From Brachybacterium faecium DSM 4810 (lineage in GTDB: Bacteria; Actinomycetota; Actinomycetes; Actinomycetales; Dermabacteraceae): 64,000 nt of DNA. This document shows positions 10,212-28,634 of this stretch, piece by piece. The notes beneath the pieces are model-generated. The model was not told where the DNA came from and ran no database searches. It saw nothing but the letters and a program-made list of their open reading frames with translations. The stretch lies in contig CP001643.1 in NCBI GenBank assembly GCA_000023405.1, positions 2,418,001-2,482,000 of the forward strand, given 5' to 3'. The translations under genes and the position numbers were made by a program. Each line of letters begins with the position of its first letter. Position 1 is the stretch's first letter.

Positions 10212-10414
10212 GGTCGTACCCCCAGGACAAGTTCGAATCTCCGCGCGTGACCTGATGCCCTTGCCGTATCCCCCTGGACACGAGCCTCCGTGACGGTGGC
10301 CCGATCACTCGCGCGACCGCACCCAGGGTACTCGGGACCTCGTGCGGGCACCACGCACGCCGAGTCACGATCTGCCCACATCCGCGGGCGGCGGCGGCGC
10401 GAGCGCGCCGCGTC

Positions 10415-11422
10415 TCAGCGGCTGCGGCCGACGAGCGTGGCGGTGAAGGCCTTGAGCGCGTCGCGTGCCGCACCGGCCGGCAGCTCGGAGAGGATCTCCA
10501 TGGCTTCCTCGGCGGTGCGGGAGGCGAGGCCGCGGGTCTCCTCGAGCGCGGGATCCTCGCGCAGGAGGTCGACGAGCTCGTCGAGGGCCGCGCTGCTGCT
10601 GAGATCCCCGTCGAGGCGTTCGACGATGTCGAGGCTGTGGCTGTCGGGGTGGTCCTGCGCGCGGCGGCGCACGAGCAGGGTGGGCATGGTGGGCACGCCC
10701 TCCCTCAGGTCGATGCCGGGGGTCTTCCCGCTCGTGGCGGCGTCGCTCTCGAGGTCCAGCACGTCGTCGGCGAGCTGGAAGGCGACGCCGACCTTCTCCC
10801 CGTAGCGGCGCATGACGTCCGCGCTGCCCTGCGGCGCTCCGGAGAGTGAGGCGCCGAGGCTGCCGGCGAGGGCGAGCAGCGAGGCGGTCTTGTCCGAGAG
10901 CACGGAGATGTAGTGGGCGAAGGGGTCGTCCCCGGGCTTGGGGCCGACGGTCTCGTGCAGCTGCCCGAGGCAGAGCCTCTCGAACGTCTCGGAGTGCTCG
11001 CGGACGGCGTCGGTGCCGATGCGGGCGCTCAGGCCACTGGCCCGGGCGAAGAGGAAGTCTCCGGTGAGGATCGCGACGTTGTTGCCCCAGAGGGCGTGGG
11101 CGCTGTCGGTGCCGCGGCGGGTGGGCGCGGAGTCCATCACGTCGTCGTGGTAGAGGCTCGCGAGGTGGGTGAGCTCGACGAGCACGGCGGCATCCTGCAC
11201 GCCGTCCGCGTCGATGTCGCCGAGGGAGGCGGCCAGCAGCACGAGCATGGGTCGCACGCGCTTGCCGCCGGCGTCCATGAGATGCCGTCCTGTCCAACGC
11301 ACCATGTCATCCGATGTGGACACGGAGGCGCGCAGACGGTCCTCGATGGTTCCGAGACGCTCGACGATGCGGGTCGCGAGGTCCTCATCGATGTCGGGAA
11401 CGCCCGGCAGCGTGGACGGCAT
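10415..11422 (-). CDS. Trans-polyprenyl diphosphate synthase
   Basis: A 335-residue all-helical prenyl transferase that condenses isopentenyl diphosphate onto an allylic primer. The first aspartate-rich motif is DDVMD within LYHDDVMDSAPTRRG (about residue 90), the second is DDVLD (about 222), and the GGKRVRP segment that binds isopentenyl diphosphate is near the N-terminus. The size and the small Ala/Ser residues before the first DD motif fit a medium/long-chain enzyme such as the menaquinone side-chain synthase (heptaprenyl or longer), but chain length cannot be read with certainty. The ATG has a good AGGAGA ribosome-binding site. It is monocistronic, with about 200 nt to the next gene and the rRNA operon upstream. 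Confidence 0.88.
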   Translation of the reverse strand: MPSTLPGVPDIDEDLATRIVERLGTIEDRLRASVSTSDDMVRWTGRHLMDAGGKRVRPMLVLLAASLGDIDADGVQDAAVLVELTHLASLYHDDVMDSAPTRRGTDSAHALWGNNVAILTGDFLFARASGLSARIGTDAVREHSETFERLCLGQLHETVGPKPGDDPFAHYISVLSDKTASLLALAGSLGASLSGAPQGSADVMRRYGEKVGVAFQLADDVLDLESDAATSGKTPGIDLREGVPTMPTLLVRRRAQDHPDSHSLDIVERLDGDLSSSAALDELVDLLREDPALEETRGLASRTAEEAMEILSELPAGAARDALKAFTATLVGRSR

Positions 11423-11544
11423 GGCTCTCCTGGTACTGGACGGGGCACCGGGGTGCCCCCGTGGTGTGGGCTGCGAACTGCGTGGGGCGGGGATCCGCTC
11501 CCGGATCCGACGGTTCGGGAGAACGGCGGCAGATCCGACTCAGG

Positions 11545-11550
11545 AGTCTA
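11545..11550 (-). promoter_or_regulatory. Possible -10 box for the polyprenyl synthase gene
   Basis: On the minus strand the hexamer is TAGACT, giving a predicted start near 11538 and a leader of about 115 nt. No convincing -35 box is present at the right distance, so this rests on the -10 alone. Confidence 0.35.
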
Positions 11551-11657
11551 CCGGGGCGAGCGCGCCCGGATCCCGGTCCACGGTCCCGGCGTGAGCGGAG
11601 TGACGCGGCGCTGCGGTCTCGGGATGCAGGCAGTGAGCCCATTTTGGGCGAGAAAAA

Positions 11658-11707
11658 GGGAGTGGAAGAGGCGAACACCCCGCAGGGGCTCAGCACTCCT
11701 CCACTCC
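11658..11707 (-). terminator. rRNA operon terminator
   Basis: Immediately after the 5S gene the minus strand can form a long hairpin: an outer stem of GGGAGTGGA against TCCACTCCC, an inner CCCC-GCA-GGGG stem-loop, followed by a run of five T residues (11653-11657). This is one of few terminators in the window with a classic U-tract. Confidence 0.9.
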
Positions 11708-11716
11708 CAATGAAGA

Positions 11717-11836
11717 TGTCCGGCGGCGACCTACTCTCCCACACCCTCCCGAGTGCAGTACCATCGGCGCAATCGAGCTTAGCTTCCGGGTTCGGAATGG
11801 AACCGGGCGTTTCCTCGACGCTATGACCGCCGTAAC
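11717..11836 (-). rRNA. rrf: 5S ribosomal RNA
   Basis: About 120 nt that read as a typical actinobacterial 5S on the minus strand: GTTACGGCGG at the 5' end, CGCCCGGTTCCATTCCGAAC in the loop B/C region, and a GGTCGCCGCCGGAC 3' end pairing with the 5' end. Boundaries are accurate to a few bases. It follows the 23S gene after a spacer of about 130 nt. Confidence 0.95.
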
Positions 11837-11966
11837 ACAACGAGACCCTCAACCAGCCCCCAGCACGCCACCCACCCCGGAACGGGACGGACAACGCGGC
11901 GGAGTTGCTCCAAGAGAACCGCACAGTGGACGCAAACACAGCAAACAACCAACACACACAAAGACT

Positions 11967-16924
<4,958 letters not shown>

Positions 16925-17002
16925 AAAACATGAAAAACAGTATCCTGACAACAGAAACAAACAACCAGCAAATTAAACTGCTGTATCATCCGTTTCAAAA
17001 TT

Positions 17003-17020
17003 GCCATTCAAAATAATGGC
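17003..17020 (-). promoter_or_regulatory. Stem in the rRNA leader
   Basis: A GCCATT...AATGGC inverted repeat with a 6-nt loop in an unusually A/T-rich stretch (about 16921-17050) just before the 16S gene. Such leader stems take part in RNase III-type processing or antitermination. A second hairpin (GACGATG, 7-nt loop, CATCGTC) lies at 17130-17150. Confidence 0.5.
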
Positions 17021-17165
17021 ATCAACAAACAGACACGCTATTGAGATATCAAGCAACACGCGCACATCATCGTCTTCCCGCTGCTGCGGGTCGAGTCAGA
17101 GGCTCGGATGCCGGCGGATGGTTCCGTCCGACGATGTTCGCTTCATCGTCCCGGCGCGGGCCACT

Positions 17166-17195
17166 ACCTTAGCAGTGTTCCGCGGCCCAGTCCAA
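17166..17195 (-). promoter_or_regulatory. rRNA operon promoter P2
   Basis: On the minus strand TTGGAC (17190-17195), an 18-nt spacer and TAAGGT (17166-17171). The predicted start is near 17159, about 235 nt ahead of the 16S gene. Confidence 0.6.
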
Positions 17196-17245
17196 CTCCG
17201 CGTCGTGTGCTCCTGGTCTCGTTCGGATCGCGAGGCGATCCTCCC

Positions 17246-17260
17246 TGTGACCTGGTCACA
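17246..17260. promoter_or_regulatory. 15-bp perfect palindrome TGTGACC-T-GGTCACA
   Basis: A perfect inverted repeat between the two rRNA promoters. It resembles a CRP/GlxR operator (TGTGA-N6-TCACA) but has a 5-bp rather than 6-bp centre, so the binding protein is uncertain. Confidence 0.45.
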
Positions 17261-17382
17261 CTCACCTTTGCGGTCTCCCGCTCCGGTGGCCCTCAGCTGT
17301 CCCGCTCCCGGCCGTTCCATCCGCCCTCCGTGAGGAGGCTTCCGGCCCGCCGCGTCTGCGTTCTCGCTGCTGACAAGAAAGA

Positions 17383-17411
17383 ACATTACGGGTCCGGGGC
17401 GGGGGCGTCAA
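17383..17411 (-). promoter_or_regulatory. rRNA operon promoter P1
   Basis: On the minus strand TTGACG (17406-17411), exactly 17 nt, then TAATGT (17383-17388): the best consensus promoter in the window. The predicted start is near 17376, giving a leader of about 450 nt. Between here and the tyrS terminator (17412-17686) I see no gene. Confidence 0.7.
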
Positions 17412-17686
17412 ACCGCCCTCCGGCAGTCCCGCCGAGCCCCCAGAAGCATCATCACTGCAGGTCAGGGTAGGTTTTCTGGTTGCGGGAAAGCGCTCCGTCG
17501 CGGCAATGTGATGCGCGCCTGAGAGGGGGGTCACCGAGACTTATGGTCGGCTTGACAGGTTCGTTCTGTCTCGCCTAACGCGCGTCCCCTGCCGGCACGG
17601 CGCCGCCGGCACTCGGTGGCGGTGAGGTGCCGGCTCCGGGAACACGGCGGCGGGTCCGGGGAAAGGCGGCGAGTCCGTGAACGCGA

Positions 17687-17725
17687 GAGCCCCGGGTTCC
17701 GTCTGGCGGACGGGACCCGGGGCTC
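17687..17725 (-). terminator. tyrS terminator hairpin
   Basis: A 17-bp stem (GAGCCCCGGGTTCCGTC against its complement with one wobble) closing a 5-nt loop, 35 nt after the tyrS stop. There is no U-tract, which is common for GC-rich actinobacterial terminators. Confidence 0.75.
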
Positions 17726-17759
17726 GAGCAGGTGAGGTGCAGGCGTTCGCTGCCGGTTC

Positions 17760-19028
17760 TCAGCCGTTCAGGCGGACCATGGCGGCGTTCTTGCGGCCGC
17801 GACGCAGCAGCAGGTGGCCTCCCGGCAGCGGGGCGAGGTCACCGGATTCGCGCTGGAGGTCCTCGGCGCTGATCTTCTCGCCGTTCACGGAGAGGCCTCC
17901 GCCCTGGGCATCGCGCCGTGCCGCCCCCTTGGAGGCGGTGATGCCGGCGTCGCAGAACGCATCCACCAGCAGGGTGGTCGGGGCGACCTCCGCCCCGGGG
18001 AGCTCACGGGCGATGGCGAGCAGGGTCTGCTCGTCCAGCTCGCGCACGTCCCCCCGGCCGAACAGCACCGCCGCGGCGGCCTTGGCCTGGGAGGTCGCCT
18101 GCTCGCCGTGCACCATCGTGGTGATGTCGTCGGCCAGAGCCTTCTGCGCGGCGCGCTGATGGGAGGCGGTCTCGGTGGCGTGCTCGAGCTCCGCGATCTC
18201 CTCGCGCGAGCGGAAGGTGAAGAACCGCAGGTAGTTCAGGACGTCGGCGTCGGCCGCATTGAGCCAGAACTGGTGGAAGGCGTACGGGCTCGTGAGCTCG
18301 GCGTCCAGCCACACGGCGCCGCCCTCGCTCTTGCCGAACTTCGAGCCGTCGGCCTTGGTCACCAGCGGGGTGGTCAGGGCGTGCACATCATGGCCCTCGA
18401 CCTTGTGGATCAGGTCGACGCCGGAGAGCAGGTTGCCCCACTGATCGTTGCCGCCGTACTGGAGGGTCACCCCGTGCCGACGGTGCAGCTCGAGGTAGTC
18501 GATGCCCTGGAGCACCTGGTAGCTGAACTCGGTGTAGCTGATGCCCTCATCGCTCTGCAGGCGGCGTGCGACGGTGTCCTTCGCGAGCATGGTGCCCATG
18601 CGGAAGTGCTTGCCCATGTCCCGCAGGAAGTCGAGGGCGCTCATCTGCCCGATCCAGTCGAGGTTGTTCACCATCGTCACGCCGTACTCGCCCTCGAGGT
18701 CGAGGAAGCGGGAGATCTGGTCCCGCAGGCTCTCCACCCAGGTGGCGACGATCTCGGAGTCGTTGAGGACCCTCTCGCCGGACATCCGCGGATCGCCGAT
18801 GAGGCCGGTGGCGCCGCCGACCAGCGCATACGGATGATGGCCCGCCAGCTGGAGCCGGCGCATGGTGAGCACCTGCGTCAGGTGGCCCACGTGGAGGGAG
18901 GCGGCGGTGGGGTCGAAACCGCAATACAGGCTGACCGGTCCGTCCGCCAGAGCGCTGCCGAGCGCCTCGCGCCCGGTGGTCTGCACGACGAGTCCTCGCC
19001 AGGCGAGCTCGTCCAGGACGGAATGCAT
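17760..19028 (-). CDS. tyrS: Tyrosyl-tRNA synthetase
   Basis: A 422-residue class I aminoacyl-tRNA synthetase that charges tRNA-Tyr. The HIGH-type motif appears as HVGHL (about residues 46-50) within GFDPTAASLHVGHL, and the KMSKS-type loop as KFGKS (about 230). The C-terminal ~65 residues (GGLSVNGEKISAEDL... to the RLNG end) are the S4-like RNA-binding domain. Length is normal for the bacterial TyrRS family. The AGAGGA ribosome-binding site supports the chosen ATG. It follows argH on the same strand after 159 nt, a gene order common in actinobacteria, but a hairpin between them suggests it may be transcribed separately. Confidence 0.97.
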   Translation of the reverse strand: MHSVLDELAWRGLVVQTTGREALGSALADGPVSLYCGFDPTAASLHVGHLTQVLTMRRLQLAGHHPYALVGGATGLIGDPRMSGERVLNDSEIVATWVESLRDQISRFLDLEGEYGVTMVNNLDWIGQMSALDFLRDMGKHFRMGTMLAKDTVARRLQSDEGISYTEFSYQVLQGIDYLELHRRHGVTLQYGGNDQWGNLLSGVDLIHKVEGHDVHALTTPLVTKADGSKFGKSEGGAVWLDAELTSPYAFHQFWLNAADADVLNYLRFFTFRSREEIAELEHATETASHQRAAQKALADDITTMVHGEQATSQAKAAAAVLFGRGDVRELDEQTLLAIARELPGAEVAPTTLLVDAFCDAGITASKGAARRDAQGGGLSVNGEKISAEDLQRESGDLAPLPGGHLLLRRGRKNAAMVRLNG

Positions 19029-19142
19029 CGATCGGTTCCTCTCGGGTGGGCACTGAGTGCCGGTGGTCGGCCCCAGGGGCCGGGGTGGTTCGGTCCGTGC
19101 GCCATTGTCACAGATCCGCGGCTGCTCGGCGCGGCCCGGATC

Positions 19143-19158
19143 CCCCGCAGGTGCGGGG
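19143..19158 (-). terminator. Small hairpin after argH
   Basis: CCCCGC-AGGT-GCGGGG, 30 nt beyond the argH stop and without a U-tract. It could end the arginine operon, but is short. Confidence 0.35.
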
Positions 19159-19187
19159 TCACCGGGCCGCGGAGCGCGACGGGCCGT

Positions 19188-21931
<2,744 letters not shown>

Positions 21932-22033
21932 GGGAGATGCTCCTAGTCGTGGGTCTGGGGTCATGCGGTTCGAAGTGTGGGGACGGTCAGGGGTCGGGCA
22001 CGGCACGGGGGTCCCGCGCCCGGGGCGGGCCGT

Positions 22034-24824
<2,791 letters not shown>

Positions 24825-24832
<8 letters not shown>

Positions 24833-25850
24833 AGTCGTCCCTCCTCACCATCGTGCCCACGCCCTTCGTCGTGAACACCTCCAGCAGCACGGCGTGCTCG
24901 ATGCGGCCGTCGATCATGGCGGCGGTGCGCACCCCGGCGTCGACCGCGCCGAGCAGCGCCTCGGCCTTGGGGATCATCCCGGCCGTGAGCGTGGGGAGCA
25001 TCTCCCGCAGCTCGGAGGCGGAGATCTCGGGGATCAGCGAGGCCCGGTCGGGCCAGTCGCGGTACAGGCCCTCGACGTCGGTGAGCATCACGAGCTTCTC
25101 GGCGTCGAGGCCCTCGGCGAGCGCGGCGGCGGCGAGGTCGGCGTTGATGTTGAGCACCTCGCCCGTGGGGTCGCCCTGGGCATCCACCTCGGGGGCGATC
25201 GAGGAGATCACCGGGATCCTCCCGCCCTCGAGCAGATCGCTGATCGAGGCGATGTTCACCGAGGAGACCGCGCCGACGTGGCCGAGGTCGACGTCCTCGC
25301 CGTCCACGACGGTGCCGCGGCGGGTGGCGGTGAACAGCCGGGCGTCCTCCCCGGACATGCCGATCGCGAAGGGGCCGTGATGGTTGATCAGGCCCACGAG
25401 CTCACGGCCCACCTGGCCCACCAGCACCATCCGGGCGATGTCCATGGTCTCGGTGTCGGTGACGCGCAGGCCGCCGCGGAAGGTGGACTGTTTGCCCACT
25501 CGCTCGAGCATCGCGTTGATCTGCGGGCCGCCGCCGTGGACGACGACCACGTGGATGCCGGCCAGGCGCATGAAGACGATGTCGGCGGCGAAGCCGCGGC
25601 GCAGCTCGTCGTCGACCATCGCGTTGCCGCCGTACTTCACCACGACGATCTTGCCGCGGAAGCGCTGCATCCAGGGCATCGCCTCGATGAGCACCTCGGA
25701 CTTCTCCCGCGCCTCGGTGCGGGCGGCATCGAGCTGGGCCAGGGGGTTCTTGCCCACCAGCGGGGAGTCCGCAGGAGCGGCCGACGATGCCTGGGCGGCG
25801 GCCGACGGGTCCGATGCCGGGGGTTCGGGGGTGTGCGGGGTGGTGCTCAT
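24825..25850 (-). CDS. argB: Acetylglutamate kinase
   Basis: A 341-residue amino-acid kinase that phosphorylates N-acetylglutamate, usually the arginine-inhibited step. The nucleotide and substrate loops are KYGGNAM and VHGGGPQIN, with conserved LTDVEGLY and the C-terminal GVGTMV segment. The ATG at 25850 overlaps the argJ stop. The first ~45 residues (Pro/Ala/Ser-rich) precede the N-terminal helix that in arginine-sensitive hexameric kinases mediates hexamer formation, so feedback inhibition is likely but not shown. Confidence 0.95.
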
Positions 25851-27016
25851 GAGGAGTAGGCGCTGTTCTCTTCGACGTAGTCGTGGGTGAGGTCGTTGGT
25901 CCAGATGTCTCCCGCGGCGGTGCCGGCGCCGAGGTCCACCTCGATGAGGGTCTCGCGCGGGGTCATGTCCACCTCCGAGCGGTCGCGGTGGGCTCCCCCG
26001 CCGCGGCACACCTCGATGCCGTTGACGGTGACCGAGAGGTCCTCGACCGCGAAGGGGGCGACCTCCTCGGGCACGCAGCCCGCGGCAGAGACGATGCGGC
26101 CCCAGTTCGGGTCGTTGCCGAAGATCGCGGCCTTGACCAGGTTGGAGCGGGCGATCTCGCGGGCCACGGCCAGCGCGGCCTGCTCGGTGGTGGCGGAGCG
26201 GACCACCACGTGCACGTCGTGGCTCGCGCCCTCCGCGTCGGCGACCAGCTGGCGGGCGAGGTCCGCGCTGACGGCGCGCACCGCCTCGCTGAGCTCCTCG
26301 AGGGAGGCGGCGATGCCGCTCGCCCCCGAGGCCAGCAGGATCACGGTGTCGTTGGTGGACATGCAGGCGTCGGAGTCGACCCGGTCGAAGGTGGTCGCGG
26401 TCGCGGCGCGCAGCGCGGCGTCGGCGGTCGCGGCATCGACGTCCGCATCGGTGGTGAGCACCACGAGCATCGTCGCGAGCTGGGGCGCGAGCATGCCCGC
26501 TCCCTTGGCGATGCCGCCCACGACGGCGCCGGAGGGGGTGGTGGCCTCGGCGGTCTTGGGGACGGTGTCGGTGGTCATGATCGCGCGGGCGGTGGTCTCG
26601 TCGGCCTCCGTCCCGGCACCGAGCTGTGCGGTCGCGGTGGTGGCGCCGGCCAGCAGCGGCGGCATCGGCAGGCGTTCACCGATCAGCCCGGTCGAGCAGA
26701 CCAGCACGTCCTGCGCGTCGACCTCGAGCTCGGCGGCGAGATGCTCGGCGGTGCGGCGGGTGTCGGCGAAGCCCTCCGGGCCGGTGCAGGCGTTGGCACC
26801 GCCGGAGTTCAGGATCACGGCGCGGGCGCGGCCGTCGGCGACGACCTGGCGCGACCAGAGCACGGGAGCCGCCTGGACCCGGTTGGCGGTGAACACGGCG
26901 GCGGCGGTGTCGCGCGGGCCGTCGTTGACGATGACGGCGAGATCCGGCGCACCGGTGGACTTGATGCCGGCCGGAAGGCCGACGGCGCGGAAGCCGCGGG
27001 GACGGGTGATCGACAC
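25847..27016 (-). CDS. argJ: Glutamate N-acetyltransferase / ornithine acetyltransferase
   Basis: A 389-residue ArgJ that recycles the acetyl group from acetylornithine to glutamate, so the pathway is cyclic. ArgJ self-cleaves before a conserved Thr; here the site reads APQLATML (cleavage between Ala and Thr, about residue 182), preceded by KGAGML. The usual [13 protein letters not shown] block is present near 290. No argA or argE is found in the operon, consistent with a bifunctional enzyme, although this cannot be proven by sequence alone. Confidence 0.96.
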   Translation of the reverse strand: MSITRPRGFRAVGLPAGIKSTGAPDLAVIVNDGPRDTAAAVFTANRVQAAPVLWSRQVVADGRARAVILNSGGANACTGPEGFADTRRTAEHLAAELEVDAQDVLVCSTGLIGERLPMPPLLAGATTATAQLGAGTEADETTARAIMTTDTVPKTAEATTPSGAVVGGIAKGAGMLAPQLATMLVVLTTDADVDAATADAALRAATATTFDRVDSDACMSTNDTVILLASGASGIAASLEELSEAVRAVSADLARQLVADAEGASHDVHVVVRSATTEQAALAVAREIARSNLVKAAIFGNDPNWGRIVSAAGCVPEEVAPFAVEDLSVTVNGIEVCRGGGAHRDRSEVDMTPRETLIEVDLGAGTAAGDIWTNDLTHDYVEENSAYSS

Positions 27017-27120
27017 GGATGCTCCTGGGAGAGGTGGGGCGCGGGAACGGCGGGACGCGAGGCGCCGGCCCGGGGCGGGCGCGGTGTGCGTGCCGCGCTC
27101 CTCCGGGCCGACGGGAGAGG

Positions 27121-28293
27121 TCAGGGGGCGAGCGCGGTGCGGCTCAGCCCGGTGCCCTCGGACATCCCCAGAGCCAGGTTCAGGGACTGGATAGCGGCGC
27201 CGGCCGTGCCCTTGACGAGGTTGTCCAGCGCCGAGATGACGGTGGCCTGGCCGCTGCGGCGGTCCACCACGGCGCCGATGCGCAGGGTGTTGGCGCCGGC
27301 CACCTCGCCGGTGGTCGGGAAGACCCCCTCGGGCAGGACGGTCACGAAGTGCTCCTCGGCGTAGTCGGCGGCGAGCGCCGCGAGGAGATCCTCAGTGGTG
27401 GTGCCCTCGCTCACGGGGGCCGTGCACACGGCGAGGATGCCGCGGCTCATGGGCACCAGCACGGGGGTGAAGCCGAGCCGCTGATCGTCCCGGCCCGTGG
27501 CGCGGCGGAGGTTCTGCAGCACCTCGGGCACGTGCCGGTGCGTGCCTCCCACGGCGTACGGGGAGGCGGAGCCGGAGGCCTCGCTGAACAGCAGGTGCTG
27601 CTTCGCGGAGCGCCCGGCGCCCGAGTAGCCGACGGGCAGCACGGCGCTGAGGTGGCCGGCGTCGACGAGCCCGGCCCGCACCAGCGGGGCGAGCGCGAGG
27701 GACACGGCGGTGGCGTTGCAGCCGGGCACGGCGATCTCGCGTGCGCCGCGCAGCTGCTCGCGCTGACGGGTGCCGTCCGCGAGCGGCAGCTCGGGCATGC
27801 CGTAGGTCCAGGTGCCGGAGTGCTCGCTGCCGTAGTAGGCGGTCCACTCCTCGGCGCTCTCGAGGCGATGATCGGCCCCGAGGTCGAGGACCAGCACATC
27901 CGGGTCCTCGGCCCGCAGCGAGGCGGCGATCGTGCCGGACTGGCCGTGAGGCAGGGCGAGCACGACCACATCGTGCCCGCGCAGCGTCGCGACGCTCGTC
28001 TCCTGCAGCACGGGGTCGTGCCCGAGATCGATGTGCGGGGCGACCTCCGAGAGCCGCTTGCCGGCGCTCGAGTGCGCGGCGACCGTCGCGATCTCGACCC
28101 CCGGATGCCCGGCGAGCAGGCGCAGCGTCTCTCCCCCGGCATACCCGGAGGCGCCGACCACGGCGACACGGGGACGACGGGTCGTGCGCTCGGCCGGGAC
28201 GGCGGGAGCGGCGGACGAGACGGCGGGAGCGGCGGACGGGACGGCGGGAGCGGCGGACGGGACGGCGGGGACAACACCGGGCTCGGAAGACAT
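27121..28293 (-). CDS. argC: N-acetyl-gamma-glutamyl-phosphate reductase
   Basis: A 390-residue NADPH-dependent reductase, first gene of the arginine operon. The Rossmann motif is VAVVGASGYAGGE (about residues 36-48) and the catalytic Cys is in VPGCNATA (about 187), with HRHVPE further on. The ATG at 28293 is chosen because a TATACT box ends 6 nt before it, giving a leaderless transcript; the upstream frame reaching 28332 runs through the promoter. The N-terminal ~30 residues are an Ala-Pro-Ser tail encoded by a 21-bp tandem repeat. A gap of 104 nt to argJ contains no other gene. Confidence 0.95.
   Translation of the reverse strand: MSSEPGVVPAVPSAAPAVPSAAPAVSSAAPAVPAERTTRRPRVAVVGASGYAGGETLRLLAGHPGVEIATVAAHSSAGKRLSEVAPHIDLGHDPVLQETSVATLRGHDVVVLALPHGQSGTIAASLRAEDPDVLVLDLGADHRLESAEEWTAYYGSEHSGTWTYGMPELPLADGTRQREQLRGAREIAVPGCNATAVSLALAPLVRAGLVDAGHLSAVLPVGYSGAGRSAKQHLLFSEASGSASPYAVGGTHRHVPEVLQNLRRATGRDDQRLGFTPVLVPMSRGILAVCTAPVSEGTTTEDLLAALAADYAEEHFVTVLPEGVFPTTGEVAGANTLRIGAVVDRRSGQATVISALDNLVKGTAGAAIQSLNLALGMSEGTGLSRTALAP
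28196..28271 (-). repeat. 21-bp tandem repeat inside the start of argC
   Basis: About 3.6 copies of a 21-bp unit (plus-strand GGGACGGCGGGAGCGGCGGAC with one or two changes) encode repeats of AVPSAAP. Unit length is a multiple of three, so gain or loss of copies would keep the frame. Confidence 0.85.
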
Positions 28294-28299
28294 GACGGA

Positions 28300-28325
28300 A
28301 GTATATACACCCAACTGCATGATCA
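28300..28325 (-). promoter_or_regulatory. argC promoter with overlapping possible ArgR site
   Basis: The -10 box TATACT (28300-28305) is followed by 6 nt and the ATG, so the transcript should begin at the start codon. The -35 region is poor. The A/T-rich stretch from 28300 to 28325 includes GTATATAC and TGCATGATCA, islands unlike the surrounding GC-rich DNA and similar to the TGCAT half-sites of actinobacterial ARG boxes. ArgR binding is an inference. Confidence 0.6.
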
Positions 28326-28517
28326 GCCACACACCTCAGCACGCCATCACCACACGCCCGCCACGAACTTCGGGACTGCGCGACGAACAGAGAAGCCCCT
28401 GGTCCGCCCGACCGGCCGCGAGTCCCCGGCAGCCCTGTACACCCAGTCCCACACGCCTGCGCGCCTCCGATCCGGAGGCGGCGGGCTCGATCACGATCTC
28501 GACACGACCGCCCACGA

Positions 28518-28582
28518 TTGACGAAAGGTCCCATGTAACGGTTAAGCTCGGTTCACCGGTTAAGTTGCGTAGCTCACGCAAC
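28518..28582 (+). promoter_or_regulatory. Promoter/operator region of the ABC importer operon
   Basis: TTGACG at 28518 could be a -35, with a weak TTAAGC 18 nt later. Downstream lie two CGGTTAAG repeats (28540 and 28557 region) and a 19-bp perfect inverted repeat, GTTGCGT-AGCTC-ACGCAAC (28564-28582), likely an operator. The remaining intergenic DNA (28326-28517) shows nothing further. Confidence 0.5.
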
Positions 28583-28634
28583 GGAATAGTCCGACCCTTC
28601 GCAGTGCCACCGGCGGCACACGACAGGAGAAACC

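Noticed and set aside
17552..17580. TTGACA on the plus strand as a promoter
   Set aside because: There is no plus-strand gene downstream and the -10 region (TAACGC) is poor.
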